64,000 nt of DNA from Streptomyces lavendulae subsp. lavendulae (GTDB lineage: Bacteria; Actinomycetota; Actinomycetes; Streptomycetales; Streptomycetaceae): NCBI RefSeq assembly GCF_002803845.1, contig NZ_CP024986.1, positions 177,082 through 241,081 of the forward strand, written 5' to 3'. The notes beneath the pieces were generated by a model. It saw nothing but the letters and a program-made list of their open reading frames with translations, did not search any database and was not told the DNA's origin. The position numbers were made by a program, and so were the translations under genes. Positions 53,027 to 61,341 of the stretch are shown here, one piece after another (position 1 is the first letter of the stretch; each line of letters starts with the position of its first letter).

Positions 53027-54298
53027 ATGAGCCGACGCGTCGTCATCACCGGAATCGGCGTGGTCGCGCCCGGGGGGGTGGGCACCAAGGAGTTCTGGTC
53101 CCTGCTCACCGCCGGGAAGACCGCGACCCGCGCGATCAGCCTGTTCGACGCCTCCCCGTTCCGCTCCCGCATCGCCGCAGAGGCCGACTTCAACCCCCTC
53201 GACCACGGATTCACCGCCGAAGAGGCCATGCGCCTCGACCGGGCGGCCCAGTTCGCGATCGTCAGCGCGAGCGAGGCCGTCCGCGACAGCGGCATCGACA
53301 CCGCCGAGCTGGACCCCACCCGTACCGGTGTCACCCTCGGCAGCGCGGTCGGCTGCACCACGGGCCTGGACGTCGAGTACAACGCTGTGAGCCGCGGCGG
53401 ATCCACCTGGCAGGTGGACCACACCCTCGCCGTCCCGCACCTGTTCGACTACTTCGTCCCGAGCTCCATGGCGGCCGAAGTGGCCTGGCGTGTGAACGCC
53501 CAGGGCCCCGTCTCCATGGTCTCCACCGGATGCACCTCCGGCCTCGACTCCATAGGCCACGCCGTCGAGCTGATCCGCGAGGGCAGCGCAGACGTGATGA
53601 TCACCGGTGCCACCGAGGCCCCGATCTCCCCCATCACCGTCGCCTGCTTCGACGCGATCAAGGCCACCTCCCCGCGCAACGACGACCCCGGGACCGCCTC
53701 CCGCCCCTTCGACGCCACCCGCAACGGCTTCGTCCTCGGCGAGGGCTCGGCCGTCCTGGTCCTGGAGGACCTGGAGAGCGCCCGCAAGCGCGGCGCCCAC
53801 GTCTACGCCGAGATCTCCGGCTTCGCCAGCCGCTGCAACGCGTACCACATGACCGGACTGCGCGCCGACGGCGTGGAGATGGCCGAGGCGATCACCGTCG
53901 CCCTCGACGAGGCCCGCCTCGACCCCTCCGCCGTCGACTACATCAACGCCCACGGTTCCGGCACCAAGCAGAACGACCGCCACGAGACCGCCGCCTTCAA
54001 GCGCAGCCTCGGACAGCGCGCCTACGAGGTCCCCGTCAGCTCCATCAAGTCGATGATCGGCCACTCGCTCGGCGCGATCGGCTCCCTCGAAGTCGCGGCC
54101 AGCGCCCTGGCCATCGAGTACAACACGGTGCCGCCCACCGCCAACCTGCACACCCCCGACCCCTCCTGCGATCTGGACTACACCCCGCTCACCGCGCGCG
54201 AGCAGCGCACCGACGCCGTCCTCAGCGTGGGCAGCGGGTTCGGCGGATTCCAGAGCGCCATGATCCTGACCCGCCCGCGTCTGGGAGATGCCGCATGA
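53027..54298 (+). CDS. Type II polyketide ketosynthase alpha (KS-alpha)
   Basis: This 423-residue ketosynthase has the active-site cysteine in STGCTSGLDSIG (Cys169) and the catalytic histidines in NAHGSGTKQNDRHE and IGHSLGAIGSLE. It extends malonyl-ACP units in a dimer with CLF. The ATG at 53027 follows ACC GTG AAG GAC ACC CA; an in-frame GTG (GTGAAGGACACC, 53012) just upstream is a possible alternative start with AGAAGGA before it. The stop overlaps the CLF start (ATGA), as is usual for KS/CLF pairs. No ACP follows CLF. Confidence 0.97.
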   Translation: MSRRVVITGIGVVAPGGVGTKEFWSLLTAGKTATRAISLFDASPFRSRIAAEADFNPLDHGFTAEEAMRLDRAAQFAIVSASEAVRDSGIDTAELDPTRTGVTLGSAVGCTTGLDVEYNAVSRGGSTWQVDHTLAVPHLFDYFVPSSMAAEVAWRVNAQGPVSMVSTGCTSGLDSIGHAVELIREGSADVMITGATEAPISPITVACFDAIKATSPRNDDPGTASRPFDATRNGFVLGEGSAVLVLEDLESARKRGAHVYAEISGFASRCNAYHMTGLRADGVEMAEAITVALDEARLDPSAVDYINAHGSGTKQNDRHETAAFKRSLGQRAYEVPVSSIKSMIGHSLGAIGSLEVAASALAIEYNTVPPTANLHTPDPSCDLDYTPLTAREQRTDAVLSVGSGFGGFQSAMILTRPRLGDAA

Positions 54299-55557
54299 CC
54301 ACCGAAACCGCAGCCCGCCCCGGCGGTACCCCCCTCTCCCCCACCGCGGCGCCCGTCGTCACCGGCATCGGTGTCACCGCCCCCAACGGCCTCGGCACCG
54401 AAGCCTGGTGGGCGGCCGTCCTGCGCGGCGAGAGCGGCATCCGCCCGGTCGGCCGTTTCGACGCCACCCAGTACCCGGCCAAGCTGGCCGGCGAGGTCCC
54501 CGGCTTCGACGCCGCCGAGCACGTGCCCAGCCGGCTGCTGCCGCAGACCGACCACATGACCCGGCTCGCGCTGACCGCCGCCGACGAGGCCCTCGCCGAC
54601 GCGGGCGTCGACCCGGCCGAGCTGCCCGACTTCTCCGCCGGCGTGATCACCGCCAGCTCGGCGGGCGGCTTCGAGTTCGGCCAGAAGGAACTCCAGGCCC
54701 TGTGGAGCCAGGGCGGCCAGTACGTCAGCGCCTACCAGTCCTTCGCCTGGTTCTACGCCGTCAACACCGGCCAGATCTCCATCAAGAACGGACTCCGCGG
54801 CCCCAGCGGCGTCCTGGTCACCGAACAGGCCGGCGGTCTGGACGCGGTCGCCCAGGCCCGCCGCCAGCTCCGCAAGGGCCTGCGCCTCGTGGTCACCGGC
54901 GGCGTGGACTCCTCCCTCTGCCCCTGGGGCTGGGCCGCCCACCTCGCGGGCGGCGAGCTGAGCACGAGCGAGGACCCCGCCCGTGCCTTCCGGCCCTTCT
55001 CCGCCGAGGCCGACGGCCACGTCGCCGGAGAGGGCGGCGCGCTGCTCGTCCTGGAGGACGCGGCCGCGGCCCGCGAACGCGGCGCCGAGATCTACGGAAC
55101 CGTCGCGGGCTACGCCTCCACCTTCGACCCGGCACCCGGCTCCGGCGGCGCACCCCGCCTCCAGGCCGCCGCCGAACTGGCCCTGCGCGACGCCGGCCTC
55201 ACCCCCGCCGACGTCGACGTGGTCTTCGCCGACGCGGCGGGCCGCCGCGACGCCGACCGCGCCGAGGCCCGGGCCCTCACCGCCCTCTTCGGGGAGTACG
55301 GCGTACCGGTCACCGCCCCCAAGACCATGACGGGACGGCTCGCCGCCGGCGGAGCGTCCCTGGACCTGGCCGCCGCCCTGCTCTCCCTGCGCGACCAGGT
55401 CATCCCGCCGACCGTCAACACCGGCCCGGCCGCCGAGGACTGCCCCGTCGACCTCGTCAGCGAGGTCCGCCGGCCCGAGCGGCTGCGCACCGCCCTGGTG
55501 CTGGCCCGCGGCCGGGGCGGCTTCAACGCGGCCATGGTGGTCCGCGCCGCGCATTAA
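54295..55557 (+). CDS. Chain-length factor (KS-beta)
   Basis: This 420-residue ketosynthase homologue has the active Cys replaced by Gln (Gln178 in VTEQAGGLDA), the defining feature of chain-length factors. It forms the heterodimer with KS-alpha and sets the number of extensions; the chain length cannot be judged reliably by eye. The first 15 residues are a Thr/Pro-rich tail. The stop codon TAA lies in an ATTAAC hexamer that begins a GTTAAC repeat tract. In typical clusters an ACP gene would follow; here a flavin reductase does. Confidence 0.96.
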   Translation: MTTETAARPGGTPLSPTAAPVVTGIGVTAPNGLGTEAWWAAVLRGESGIRPVGRFDATQYPAKLAGEVPGFDAAEHVPSRLLPQTDHMTRLALTAADEALADAGVDPAELPDFSAGVITASSAGGFEFGQKELQALWSQGGQYVSAYQSFAWFYAVNTGQISIKNGLRGPSGVLVTEQAGGLDAVAQARRQLRKGLRLVVTGGVDSSLCPWGWAAHLAGGELSTSEDPARAFRPFSAEADGHVAGEGGALLVLEDAAAARERGAEIYGTVAGYASTFDPAPGSGGAPRLQAAAELALRDAGLTPADVDVVFADAAGRRDADRAEARALTALFGEYGVPVTAPKTMTGRLAAGGASLDLAAALLSLRDQVIPPTVNTGPAAEDCPVDLVSEVRRPERLRTALVLARGRGGFNAAMVVRAAH

Positions 55558-55607
55558 CGGCGTTAACACCACCCGGGCACGGCGTTAACGGCGTTAACGC
55601 CGTTAAC
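55554..55607. repeat. GTTAAC array between CLF and flavin reductase
   Basis: The tract holds ATTAAC at 55554 and GTTAAC at 55562, 55584, 55593 and 55602. The last three are at about 9-base pitch (GTTAACGGCGTTAACGCC type). They fill the gap after the CLF stop and include that stop codon. They belong to the same family as the arrays at 25378 and in tap. Confidence 0.9.
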
Positions 55608-55638
55608 GCCGCCACACTCGCCAGAGCCAGGAGGACCG

Positions 55639-56142
55639 TTGCCACCCATCGACCCCGCCGACTTCGCCCGCACGATGGCACACGTGCCGACCCCCGTCAC
55701 CATCGTGACCACCGTGGACCGTGCCGGACAGCGCTGGGGCTTCACCGCCAGCTCGTTCAGCTCCTTGTCCCTGGACCCTCCCCTGGTCCTGGTCTGCCCG
55801 GCGAAGACCGCCTCCTGCCACGACGCCTTCGTCACCGGCGACCGCTTCCTGGTCAACGTCCTGGCGGCGGAGCACGCCGACATCGCGAGCAGCTTCGCCC
55901 GTTCCGGCCACGACAAGTTCACCGGCAGTCCCATGGAACCGTGCGAGTTCGGCCTTCCGGGCCTGCCGGACGCCACCGCCCGGATCGCCTGCACCCTGCA
56001 CGACGTACTGGACGGCGGGGACCACAGCATCCTCGTCGGCCGGGTGGAATCCGTCTCCGCCGGCGGCGCCGAGCCGCTGGTCTACTACAACCGTCTCTTC
56101 ACCCGGCCCGGAGCGAGCCCGGCCCTCGCGTCCACCTCGTAG
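55639..56142 (+). CDS. Flavin reductase (HpaC/ActVB-like)
   Basis: This 167-residue flavin reductase-like protein has the flavin-binding block TASSFSSLSLDPPLVLVCPA at about residues 37-56 and GDHSILVGRVESV near residue 122. It supplies reduced FMN/FAD to partner oxygenases, as ActVB does in actinorhodin biosynthesis. The start is a TTG at 55639 after GGAGGACC, a strong site with a rare codon. A two-component monooxygenase partner is not evident in this window, so it may serve one outside or act on the quinone directly. Confidence 0.88.
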   Translation: MPPIDPADFARTMAHVPTPVTIVTTVDRAGQRWGFTASSFSSLSLDPPLVLVCPAKTASCHDAFVTGDRFLVNVLAAEHADIASSFARSGHDKFTGSPMEPCEFGLPGLPDATARIACTLHDVLDGGDHSILVGRVESVSAGGAEPLVYYNRLFTRPGASPALASTS

Positions 56143-56165
56143 AGGCACTCAACCAGGAGAGAGCA

Positions 56166-57083
56166 GTGACCGAACGTTCCCCGTCCGTCGCCCAGCTGCA
56201 AGAGGTCGCCGAAGACGTCTACGCGTACATCCAGCCGGACGGCGGCTGGTGCCTCAACAACGCGGGCCTGATCACGGCGGGCGGCCGCCCCGCCCTGATC
56301 GACACGGCGGCCACCGAGGCACGCGCCAAGGCACTCAAGGACGCGGTCGCGCGGGTCACGCCGCACGCTCCGGGCTTCGTGATCAACACCCATCCCCATG
56401 GCGACCACACCTTCGGCAACCGCCTCTTCGCCGACGAGGCCGTGATCATCGCCCACGAGGCCACGCGCGCCGAAATGGACCTCGCGGGCCTGCACCTCAC
56501 CGGCCTGTGGCCGGACGTCTGCTGGGGCGACGTGGGAGTGGAACTGCCCACCCTCACCTTCCGAGAGCCCATCACCCTCCATCTCGGTGACATCCGGGCC
56601 GAGGTGATGCACCTGGGCACGGCCCACACCAGGAACGACTCCGTCGTCTGGCTGCCCGAACGACGGGTCCTGTTCGCCGGCGACATCGTGATGTCCGGCG
56701 CCACGCCCTTCTGCCTCACCGGCTCGATCTCCGGATCCCTCGCCGTCATCGAGAAGCTGCGCGCCCTGGGCCCCCGGACCATCGTCTCGGGCCACGGCCC
56801 GGTCGGAGGCACCGAGCTCCTCGACAGTACCGAGGCATACCTGCGCTACGTCCAGGATCTCGCCGGCGCCGGTCTCGCGGCCGGTCTCACCCCACTGGAA
56901 GCGGCCCGCGAGGCCGATCTCGGCCCCTTCGCCGCCCTCCTCGACAGCGAACGCCTGGTCCCCAACCTCCACCGCGCCTACGCCGAGGCCGCGGGCGCCG
57001 AGCCCGGGCACCTGCTGGACATCTCGGAGCTCTTCTCGGAAATGGTCGACTTCCACGGCGGCCTCCCCTCCTGCGCCGCCTGA
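56166..57083 (+). CDS. ActIV-like polyketide cyclase (metallo-beta-lactamase fold)
   Basis: This 305-residue MBL-fold protein has the metal motif NTHPHGDHTFGNRLF (HxHxDH) at about residues 77-91, a second-site His in GTAHTRNDSVVWLP and the late GHGPVGG. The layout and the sequence around WCLNNAGLI and VMSGATPF resemble ActIV, the bifunctional cyclase-thioesterase that closes the second ring and releases the bicyclic chain. The GTG at 56166 follows AGGAGAG. It is 23 bases after the flavin reductase. KS, CLF, flavin reductase and this cyclase form one unit, closed by a 60-bp palindrome. Confidence 0.87.
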   Translation: MTERSPSVAQLQEVAEDVYAYIQPDGGWCLNNAGLITAGGRPALIDTAATEARAKALKDAVARVTPHAPGFVINTHPHGDHTFGNRLFADEAVIIAHEATRAEMDLAGLHLTGLWPDVCWGDVGVELPTLTFREPITLHLGDIRAEVMHLGTAHTRNDSVVWLPERRVLFAGDIVMSGATPFCLTGSISGSLAVIEKLRALGPRTIVSGHGPVGGTELLDSTEAYLRYVQDLAGAGLAAGLTPLEAAREADLGPFAALLDSERLVPNLHRAYAEAAGAEPGHLLDISELFSEMVDFHGGLPSCAA

Positions 57084-57143
57084 GCGAACCGCACGGGGGG
57101 CGTTAACGCCGTTAACGGCGTTAACGCCCCCCGTGCGGTTCGC
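57084..57143. repeat. Perfect 60-bp palindrome containing three GTTAAC
   Basis: Starting on the base after the cyclase stop codon, 57084-57143 is a perfect palindrome with 30-base arms and no loop. Its centre is GTTAAC at 57111, with GTTAAC at 57102 and 57120 on either side and GCGAACCGCACGGGGGGC ends. It could serve as a terminator between the cyclase and tap. The embedded repeats suggest that it is also a protein-binding site. Confidence 0.85.
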
Positions 57144-57203
57144 GTGCGTTCGACGGTGCGCTTCACATAGGCTGCAGTCGATAGCAGCTGCTGGAGGCAC
57201 CAC

Positions 57204-59720
57204 ATGAGCGAGACGAACGAGCAGGCCACCCTCTTCGCGGCGGTCGACGCCCTGCTCGAAGAGGCAGCCGCCCAGGACGGGCTCCCCGACCCCGACGAAC
57301 GCAAGCGCCTGCGCGAAGCCGCCGGCCTCAGCCAGGACCAGATCGCCCGGGCGCTCTCGGTCCGCCGCGAAACCGTCACCTCCTGGGAGACGGGCCGCAC
57401 CGCCCCCCGCCCTCCCAAGCGCGCCGCCTACGCCCGCCTCCTGGAAGGCCTCGCCACCCTCCACCCCATTAACGGCGATAACACCCCGCCCTCCCCGACG
57501 GGCCGGCCCGAACCCACCGTTAACGCCGTTAACCCCCCACCGTCCCCGCCCGGGCACCCGGAGCCGACCGTTAACGCCGTTAACGCCCCACCCTCCCCGA
57601 CCGGGCAGGCCGAGCCCACCGTTAACGGCGTTAACGCCCCCCCGCCCTCCCCGACCGGGCAGGCCCTCCAACCCCACACCGTTAACGCCGTTAACGCCAC
57701 GAGCCCTCCACTCCCCACACCCCATCCCCCCACCACCCCGGACCCCGTCGACACCGTCAACGCAGTTAACGCCCCCGAAGCCCCCACCCCCACGGCCAAG
57801 GCCATTAACGCCGTTAACGCCGACACCTCCCCGGCCCCCGCACACGCCCACACCGAACCGCTGCCCGCCTCCCCCACCGTTAACGCCGTTAACGGCGTTA
57901 ACGCCTTTGCCGACCCCACGCCTGCACCCGCACCCACGCCGGCACCAGCACCGGCACCGGCGCGGGCGACCCCCCTCCCCCCACCGACCCGCCAGACACC
58001 CACCACCCCCCGCAAGCCCTCCCCTCCCAAGCGGCGGCCCCCCCTCGCCATCGACGGCAACGGCCCCCTCGCCGTCCTGGACGGCACCGGCCACGCCCAC
58101 GCAGCCGGCGGCGTCCTCCTCCCCCACCCCACCTCCGACCTCCCCGCCCTCATCACCTGGGCCCTCGGCCCCGACGCCGACCTCCGCGCCCCCCGCCTCC
58201 ACCGCAACGGCAAGGACGGCGACCCCCTCCTCGTCCTCACCGCCCCCGCCGCGGAACGCCTCGGTCTCCCCCTCACCCTCGAAGACCGCCGCGCCCTCCG
58301 CCTCCCGGACAACCACCCCGTCATCAAGCAGCTCACCAAGGCCAAGTGGCAGCTCACCCGCCGCGGCTTCGGCCCCTGGCCCCGCATCTACCGCCCGGCC
58401 TCCCCCACCTCCGGCCGCCAGTGCGTCCAGCTCGCCGTCCTCCCCTGGGGCGCCCTCGACGCCCGCGCCTGGGGCGAGGACACCGCCGAGCTCCCCGCCC
58501 CGGAACTCGCCGAGCTGCTCACCGCCTACGCCACCCGCCTCCTGACCCCCCGCGGCTCCACCGCCGTGACGGGCCTGGAACTCATGACGGCGCTGCGTCC
58601 CCCCACCCGCGCCGCACGCAACCCCGACACCAACGCCTGGGAGTCCGCCCCCGTCGCCGGCTCCCTCACCCGCCCCGTCGACCCGGCCCCTCCGGAGGCC
58701 CCCGACGAACACCCGGTGGTCGCCGCCCTGTACCCCCGCTCCCACCAGCGCACCCCGGACCAGGTCCTCGACGAAGAGGCCTACGACTGGATCCGCGATC
58801 CGGAGCTCCTCACCGACGCCGAATGCGCCGCCACCCACGCGGTCGGCCTCGACGTGAACATGGCCTTCGCCGCCGCCGCGAACCGCCTCACCGTCGGGCT
58901 GGGCCCCGCCACCCACACCACGGACCCGCGCTTCGACCCGAAGACCCCCGGCTGCTGGCTGGCCGACCTCTCCTCCCTCCCCCACGACCCCCGCCTCCCC
59001 AGCCCCTTCACCCCGCACGGCAAGCCCCCGACCGGACCGGCCTGGTACGCGACCCCGACCCTCGCCTACGCCCAGGAGCTCGGCCACGAGGTCCGCCCCA
59101 CCGAGGCCTGGCTCCGCCCGGACCACGGCCCGTACCTCGACGCCTGGTACACCCGTCTCCGCGACGCCTACATGGCCACCATGGCCGACCTCGGCGTCAC
59201 CTCCTCCCTCACCGAGTCCGAGTTCCTCCGGGCCATGGCGACCCACAAGCAGCACGACCCCCTCGCCGCCTCCGTCCTCTCGGCGATCAAGGCCACCGTG
59301 AAGGGCGGCATCGGCAAGCTCCGCGAGCGTCCCCAGGGCGCCGGCTACCGCCCGGGCGAACCCTGGCCCGCCCTCGAACGCCCCACCTGGCGCCCCGACA
59401 TCCGCGCCGCGGTGATCTCCACGGCCCGGGTCAACATGCACCGCAAGATGCTCAAGCTCTCCACGGCGGCCGGTCTGCACCCCATCGCGGTCCTCTCCGA
59501 CTGCGCGGTCTACCTCTCCCCCGGCCCCAGCCCCCTGGACCTCCTCCCCCGCACCCCGGACGGCAAGCCCCTCCCCGGCGGCTTCCGCCTCGGTGTCAGC
59601 CCGGGCATGGTCAAGCACGAAGGCACCCAGCCCCTCCTATGGGCGGTCCAGATGCTCGACGAAGGCCTCAACCCCGCCCGCCACATCAAGGGCCACGACG
59701 CAGCAGCAGACGGCGAGTAA
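57204..59720 (+). CDS. tap: Telomere-associated protein Tap
   Basis: This 838-residue protein has an N-terminal Xre-type HTH (about residues 38-68, LSQDQIARALSVRRETVTSW). A disordered Pro-rich linker (about 85-280) contains repeated Val-Asn-Ala-Val-Asn motifs, and a conserved C-terminal region follows to the end. It is longer than the Tap I recall (about 740 residues), mainly because of the linker. Tap binds single-stranded telomere overhangs and recruits terminal protein Tpg for end patching of linear Streptomyces replicons. The ATG at 57204 follows GGAGG. tpg starts 3 bases after the stop, and the telomere is 4 kb away. Assignment rests on this context as well as sequence. Confidence 0.85.
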   Translation: MSETNEQATLFAAVDALLEEAAAQDGLPDPDERKRLREAAGLSQDQIARALSVRRETVTSWETGRTAPRPPKRAAYARLLEGLATLHPINGDNTPPSPTGRPEPTVNAVNPPPSPPGHPEPTVNAVNAPPSPTGQAEPTVNGVNAPPPSPTGQALQPHTVNAVNATSPPLPTPHPPTTPDPVDTVNAVNAPEAPTPTAKAINAVNADTSPAPAHAHTEPLPASPTVNAVNGVNAFADPTPAPAPTPAPAPAPARATPLPPPTRQTPTTPRKPSPPKRRPPLAIDGNGPLAVLDGTGHAHAAGGVLLPHPTSDLPALITWALGPDADLRAPRLHRNGKDGDPLLVLTAPAAERLGLPLTLEDRRALRLPDNHPVIKQLTKAKWQLTRRGFGPWPRIYRPASPTSGRQCVQLAVLPWGALDARAWGEDTAELPAPELAELLTAYATRLLTPRGSTAVTGLELMTALRPPTRAARNPDTNAWESAPVAGSLTRPVDPAPPEAPDEHPVVAALYPRSHQRTPDQVLDEEAYDWIRDPELLTDAECAATHAVGLDVNMAFAAAANRLTVGLGPATHTTDPRFDPKTPGCWLADLSSLPHDPRLPSPFTPHGKPPTGPAWYATPTLAYAQELGHEVRPTEAWLRPDHGPYLDAWYTRLRDAYMATMADLGVTSSLTESEFLRAMATHKQHDPLAASVLSAIKATVKGGIGKLRERPQGAGYRPGEPWPALERPTWRPDIRAAVISTARVNMHRKMLKLSTAAGLHPIAVLSDCAVYLSPGPSPLDLLPRTPDGKPLPGGFRLGVSPGMVKHEGTQPLLWAVQMLDEGLNPARHIKGHDAAADGE
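57468..57902. repeat. In-frame GTTAAC pairs inside tap
   Basis: Pairs or triplets of RTTAAC/GTCAAC hexamers at 9-base pitch occur at 57468, 57519/57528, 57570/57579, 57621/57630, 57681/57690, 57756/57765, 57804/57813 and 57879/57888/57897. Starts of successive groups are 48-75 bases apart. They are always in the frame that reads Val-Asn-Ala/Gly-Val-Asn, so they shape the Tap linker. Confidence 0.9.
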
Positions 59721-59723
59721 TCC

Positions 59724-60278
59724 ATGTCCGACATCTCCGACAGCCTGTCCAAGGCCGACGAACTGCACTTCACCCGCCCCGTCCCGAAGTCCGCGGGCGC
59801 CCAGATGCGCTTCCTCGTCAAGCAGCTCAAGTCCACCAAGGCGGTCGCCACCACCCTCGGCATCTCGCAGCGCACCGTCGAGCGCTATGTGAAGAACCAG
59901 ATCAAGCAGCCCAAGCCCGAACTCGCCGCCCGCCTCGAAGCGGAGGTCCGCCGCCGCTGGCAGCCCCTGGTCCGCAAGCGCGCCCGGGAACAGGCCGCCA
60001 GGACCACCGGACTCGTCATCGAGACCCGCGCCCGCTTCGGCTTCACCGCGGCCCCCGGCACCACCGACGACGGCCGCATGCGCCGCATCACCCAGCACCT
60101 CCCCCCGGAGTACGCGGGCCGCCTGTTCACCGCCCAGGAGACCGGCGCCACCGAAACCCAGCTCCGGCACATCACCGCCGAGGCGCTCCAGGAGATCTAC
60201 TTCAAGGACAACGGCGCCCGCGCGGGCAGCCTCCTCGTCGAGTTCACCGACATCGACTACGTCGACATCGCCTTCTGA
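59724..60278 (+). CDS. tpg: Telomere terminal protein Tpg
   Basis: This 184-residue protein matches Tpg, the protein covalently attached to the 5' ends of Streptomyces linear DNA, in length and sequence. It has a HTH-like segment at about residues 37-58 (KAVATTLGISQRTVERYVKN), a basic middle, and the block IETRARFGFTAAPGTTDD. Thr114 falls in that block, which from memory is the residue deoxycytidylated in characterised Tpg. It primes synthesis that fills the 3' overhangs left after replication. It lies 3 bases after tap and is surely co-transcribed. Confidence 0.93.
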   Translation: MSDISDSLSKADELHFTRPVPKSAGAQMRFLVKQLKSTKAVATTLGISQRTVERYVKNQIKQPKPELAARLEAEVRRRWQPLVRKRAREQAARTTGLVIETRARFGFTAAPGTTDDGRMRRITQHLPPEYAGRLFTAQETGATETQLRHITAEALQEIYFKDNGARAGSLLVEFTDIDYVDIAF

Positions 60279-60330
60279 AACCAACCACCCCCGAAAACCC
60301 CAAGAACCACTGGTGAGCCGTAGGACGATG

Positions 60331-61109
60331 GTTGTCACATAGGCAGGCTGGTTGTCACCGACGGTGTTGCGGGCGGTTGAGCCTGAGCGCGACAGGTCGC
60401 AACTGTGGTCATCCGTGTCCGGCCTCCCAGTTCTGGTTCTCCTGGGTCGGCCTCTGCGGGCTCAGGGAAGCGTCAATGTCAGTGGGCTCTGCCAGGGTGT
60501 GCGTCGTGGATGAACTGGTGGAGCGTGTCGACGATCAAGATCGTGTGCTGGGGATGGTGGTCAGCCGCCAACAGGCCATCCAGGAGGGTTGGCTGCACCG
60601 AGTCGCCGTGACGGTGTGTCGTGATGAGCGTGGACGGATCCTCGTCCACCGACGGTCGGAACAGGTATCGCGCTTCCCCGGGCTCTATGAGGTCGAGGTC
60701 GGTGGCGCCGCAAATGTCGGCGAGTCCTATGAACAGGCCGCCGCGAGGGAGCTGGCCGAAGAGCTGGGAGTCCGTGCGCTGCCGCGCCTGCTGTTCACGT
60801 TCATCAACCGCAGCGGCTTGAGCCCTCACTGGCTCGGCGTGCACGAAGCCGTGGTGCCGGACGCTGTGGTCCCCGATCCCGATGAAGTCGCCTGGCATGG
60901 CTGGCTGACCGAGCCGGAGGTGCGGTCGGCCCTGCTGGAGTGGCGCTTCACCCCCGACAGCCACGAAGCCTTCAGCCGGTATCTGGCGTTCGGGACCGCG
61001 CGGCCTTGCCCACCACGCTCAAGCTCAGCCTGGAACCGCCCCAGAGAGCCCAAGGCTTGCGATCTTTCGCTACAGGTGACAGAAAGGCTGCCTCATGAGC
61101 GTTTGTGAC
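60331..61109. repeat. Inverted TTGTCAC repeats flanking the NUDIX gene
   Basis: On the left GTTGTCAC occurs at 60331 and 60351. On the right the inverse GGTGACAG lies at 61075 and GTTTGTGACAA at about 61101. AGGCAG (left) and CTGCCT (right) lie between the repeats on each side. The arrangement resembles the terminal and subterminal repeats of an insertion sequence, but no transposase is present, so it may be a remnant that brackets the NUDIX gene. Confidence 0.4.
60476..61108 (+). CDS. NUDIX hydrolase (Idi/YfcD-like)
   Basis: About 210 residues with a complete NUDIX box (G-x5-E-x7-REL-x-EE-x-G in GAANVGESYEQAAARELAEELGV, about residues 82-104), preceded by EGWLHRVAVTVCRDERGRILVHRRS as in NUDIX proteins related to isopentenyl-diphosphate isomerase. 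Members hydrolyse nucleoside diphosphate derivatives. The last 35 residues are low in hydrophobic core and look like read-through into foreign sequence, so the 3' end may be truncated or shifted. Base composition is less extreme than in neighbouring genes. Together with flanking inverted repeats this suggests horizontal insertion. The start at 60476 is chosen by GGGAAG; the GTG a few codons in is an alternative. Confidence 0.75.
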   Translation: MSVGSARVCVVDELVERVDDQDRVLGMVVSRQQAIQEGWLHRVAVTVCRDERGRILVHRRSEQVSRFPGLYEVEVGGAANVGESYEQAAARELAEELGVRALPRLLFTFINRSGLSPHWLGVHEAVVPDAVVPDPDEVAWHGWLTEPEVRSALLEWRFTPDSHEAFSRYLAFGTARPCPPRSSSAWNRPREPKACDLSLQVTERLPHERL

Positions 61110-61260
61110 AAATAGCGTGCCTCACTGGTGTCAACCCGGCTGCTTCGACCGGTCTCATTCACCAGCTCAACCCGCTCTTCCGGTGACAACTGCCGTGCTT
61201 CGGCTCAACTGGACTCACCGAAGCCCCAAAATCGCCCCTCCAGCCCCCCAAAAAACCAAA

Positions 61261-61288
61261 GAGGGCCCCGGGGTACCCCGGGACCCTC
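61261..61288. terminator. Convergent hairpin terminator
   Basis: GAGGGCCCCGGGG and CCCCGGGACCCTC form a 13-bp stem with one mismatch, with an A-rich run (CCAAAAAACC) just to the left. It sits between the NUDIX gene and the convergent winged-helix genes. Confidence 0.65.
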
Positions 61289-61341
61289 CAACGCTCTCAA
61301 AACCCCCTCAGAAGCCCTCCACGGGCCCCTCCTTCGGGAGC

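Noticed and set aside
57084..57143. Reading the 60-bp palindrome only as a rho-independent terminator
   Set aside because: There is no loop and no T-run, and the phased GTTAAC sites are shared with non-terminator loci. Termination may be a side function.
56085..59618. An 1177-codon minus-strand open frame opposite tap and the ActIV-like cyclase
   Set aside because: It is antisense to two genes with clear family features and has only Gly/Val/Glu-rich sequence with no domain.
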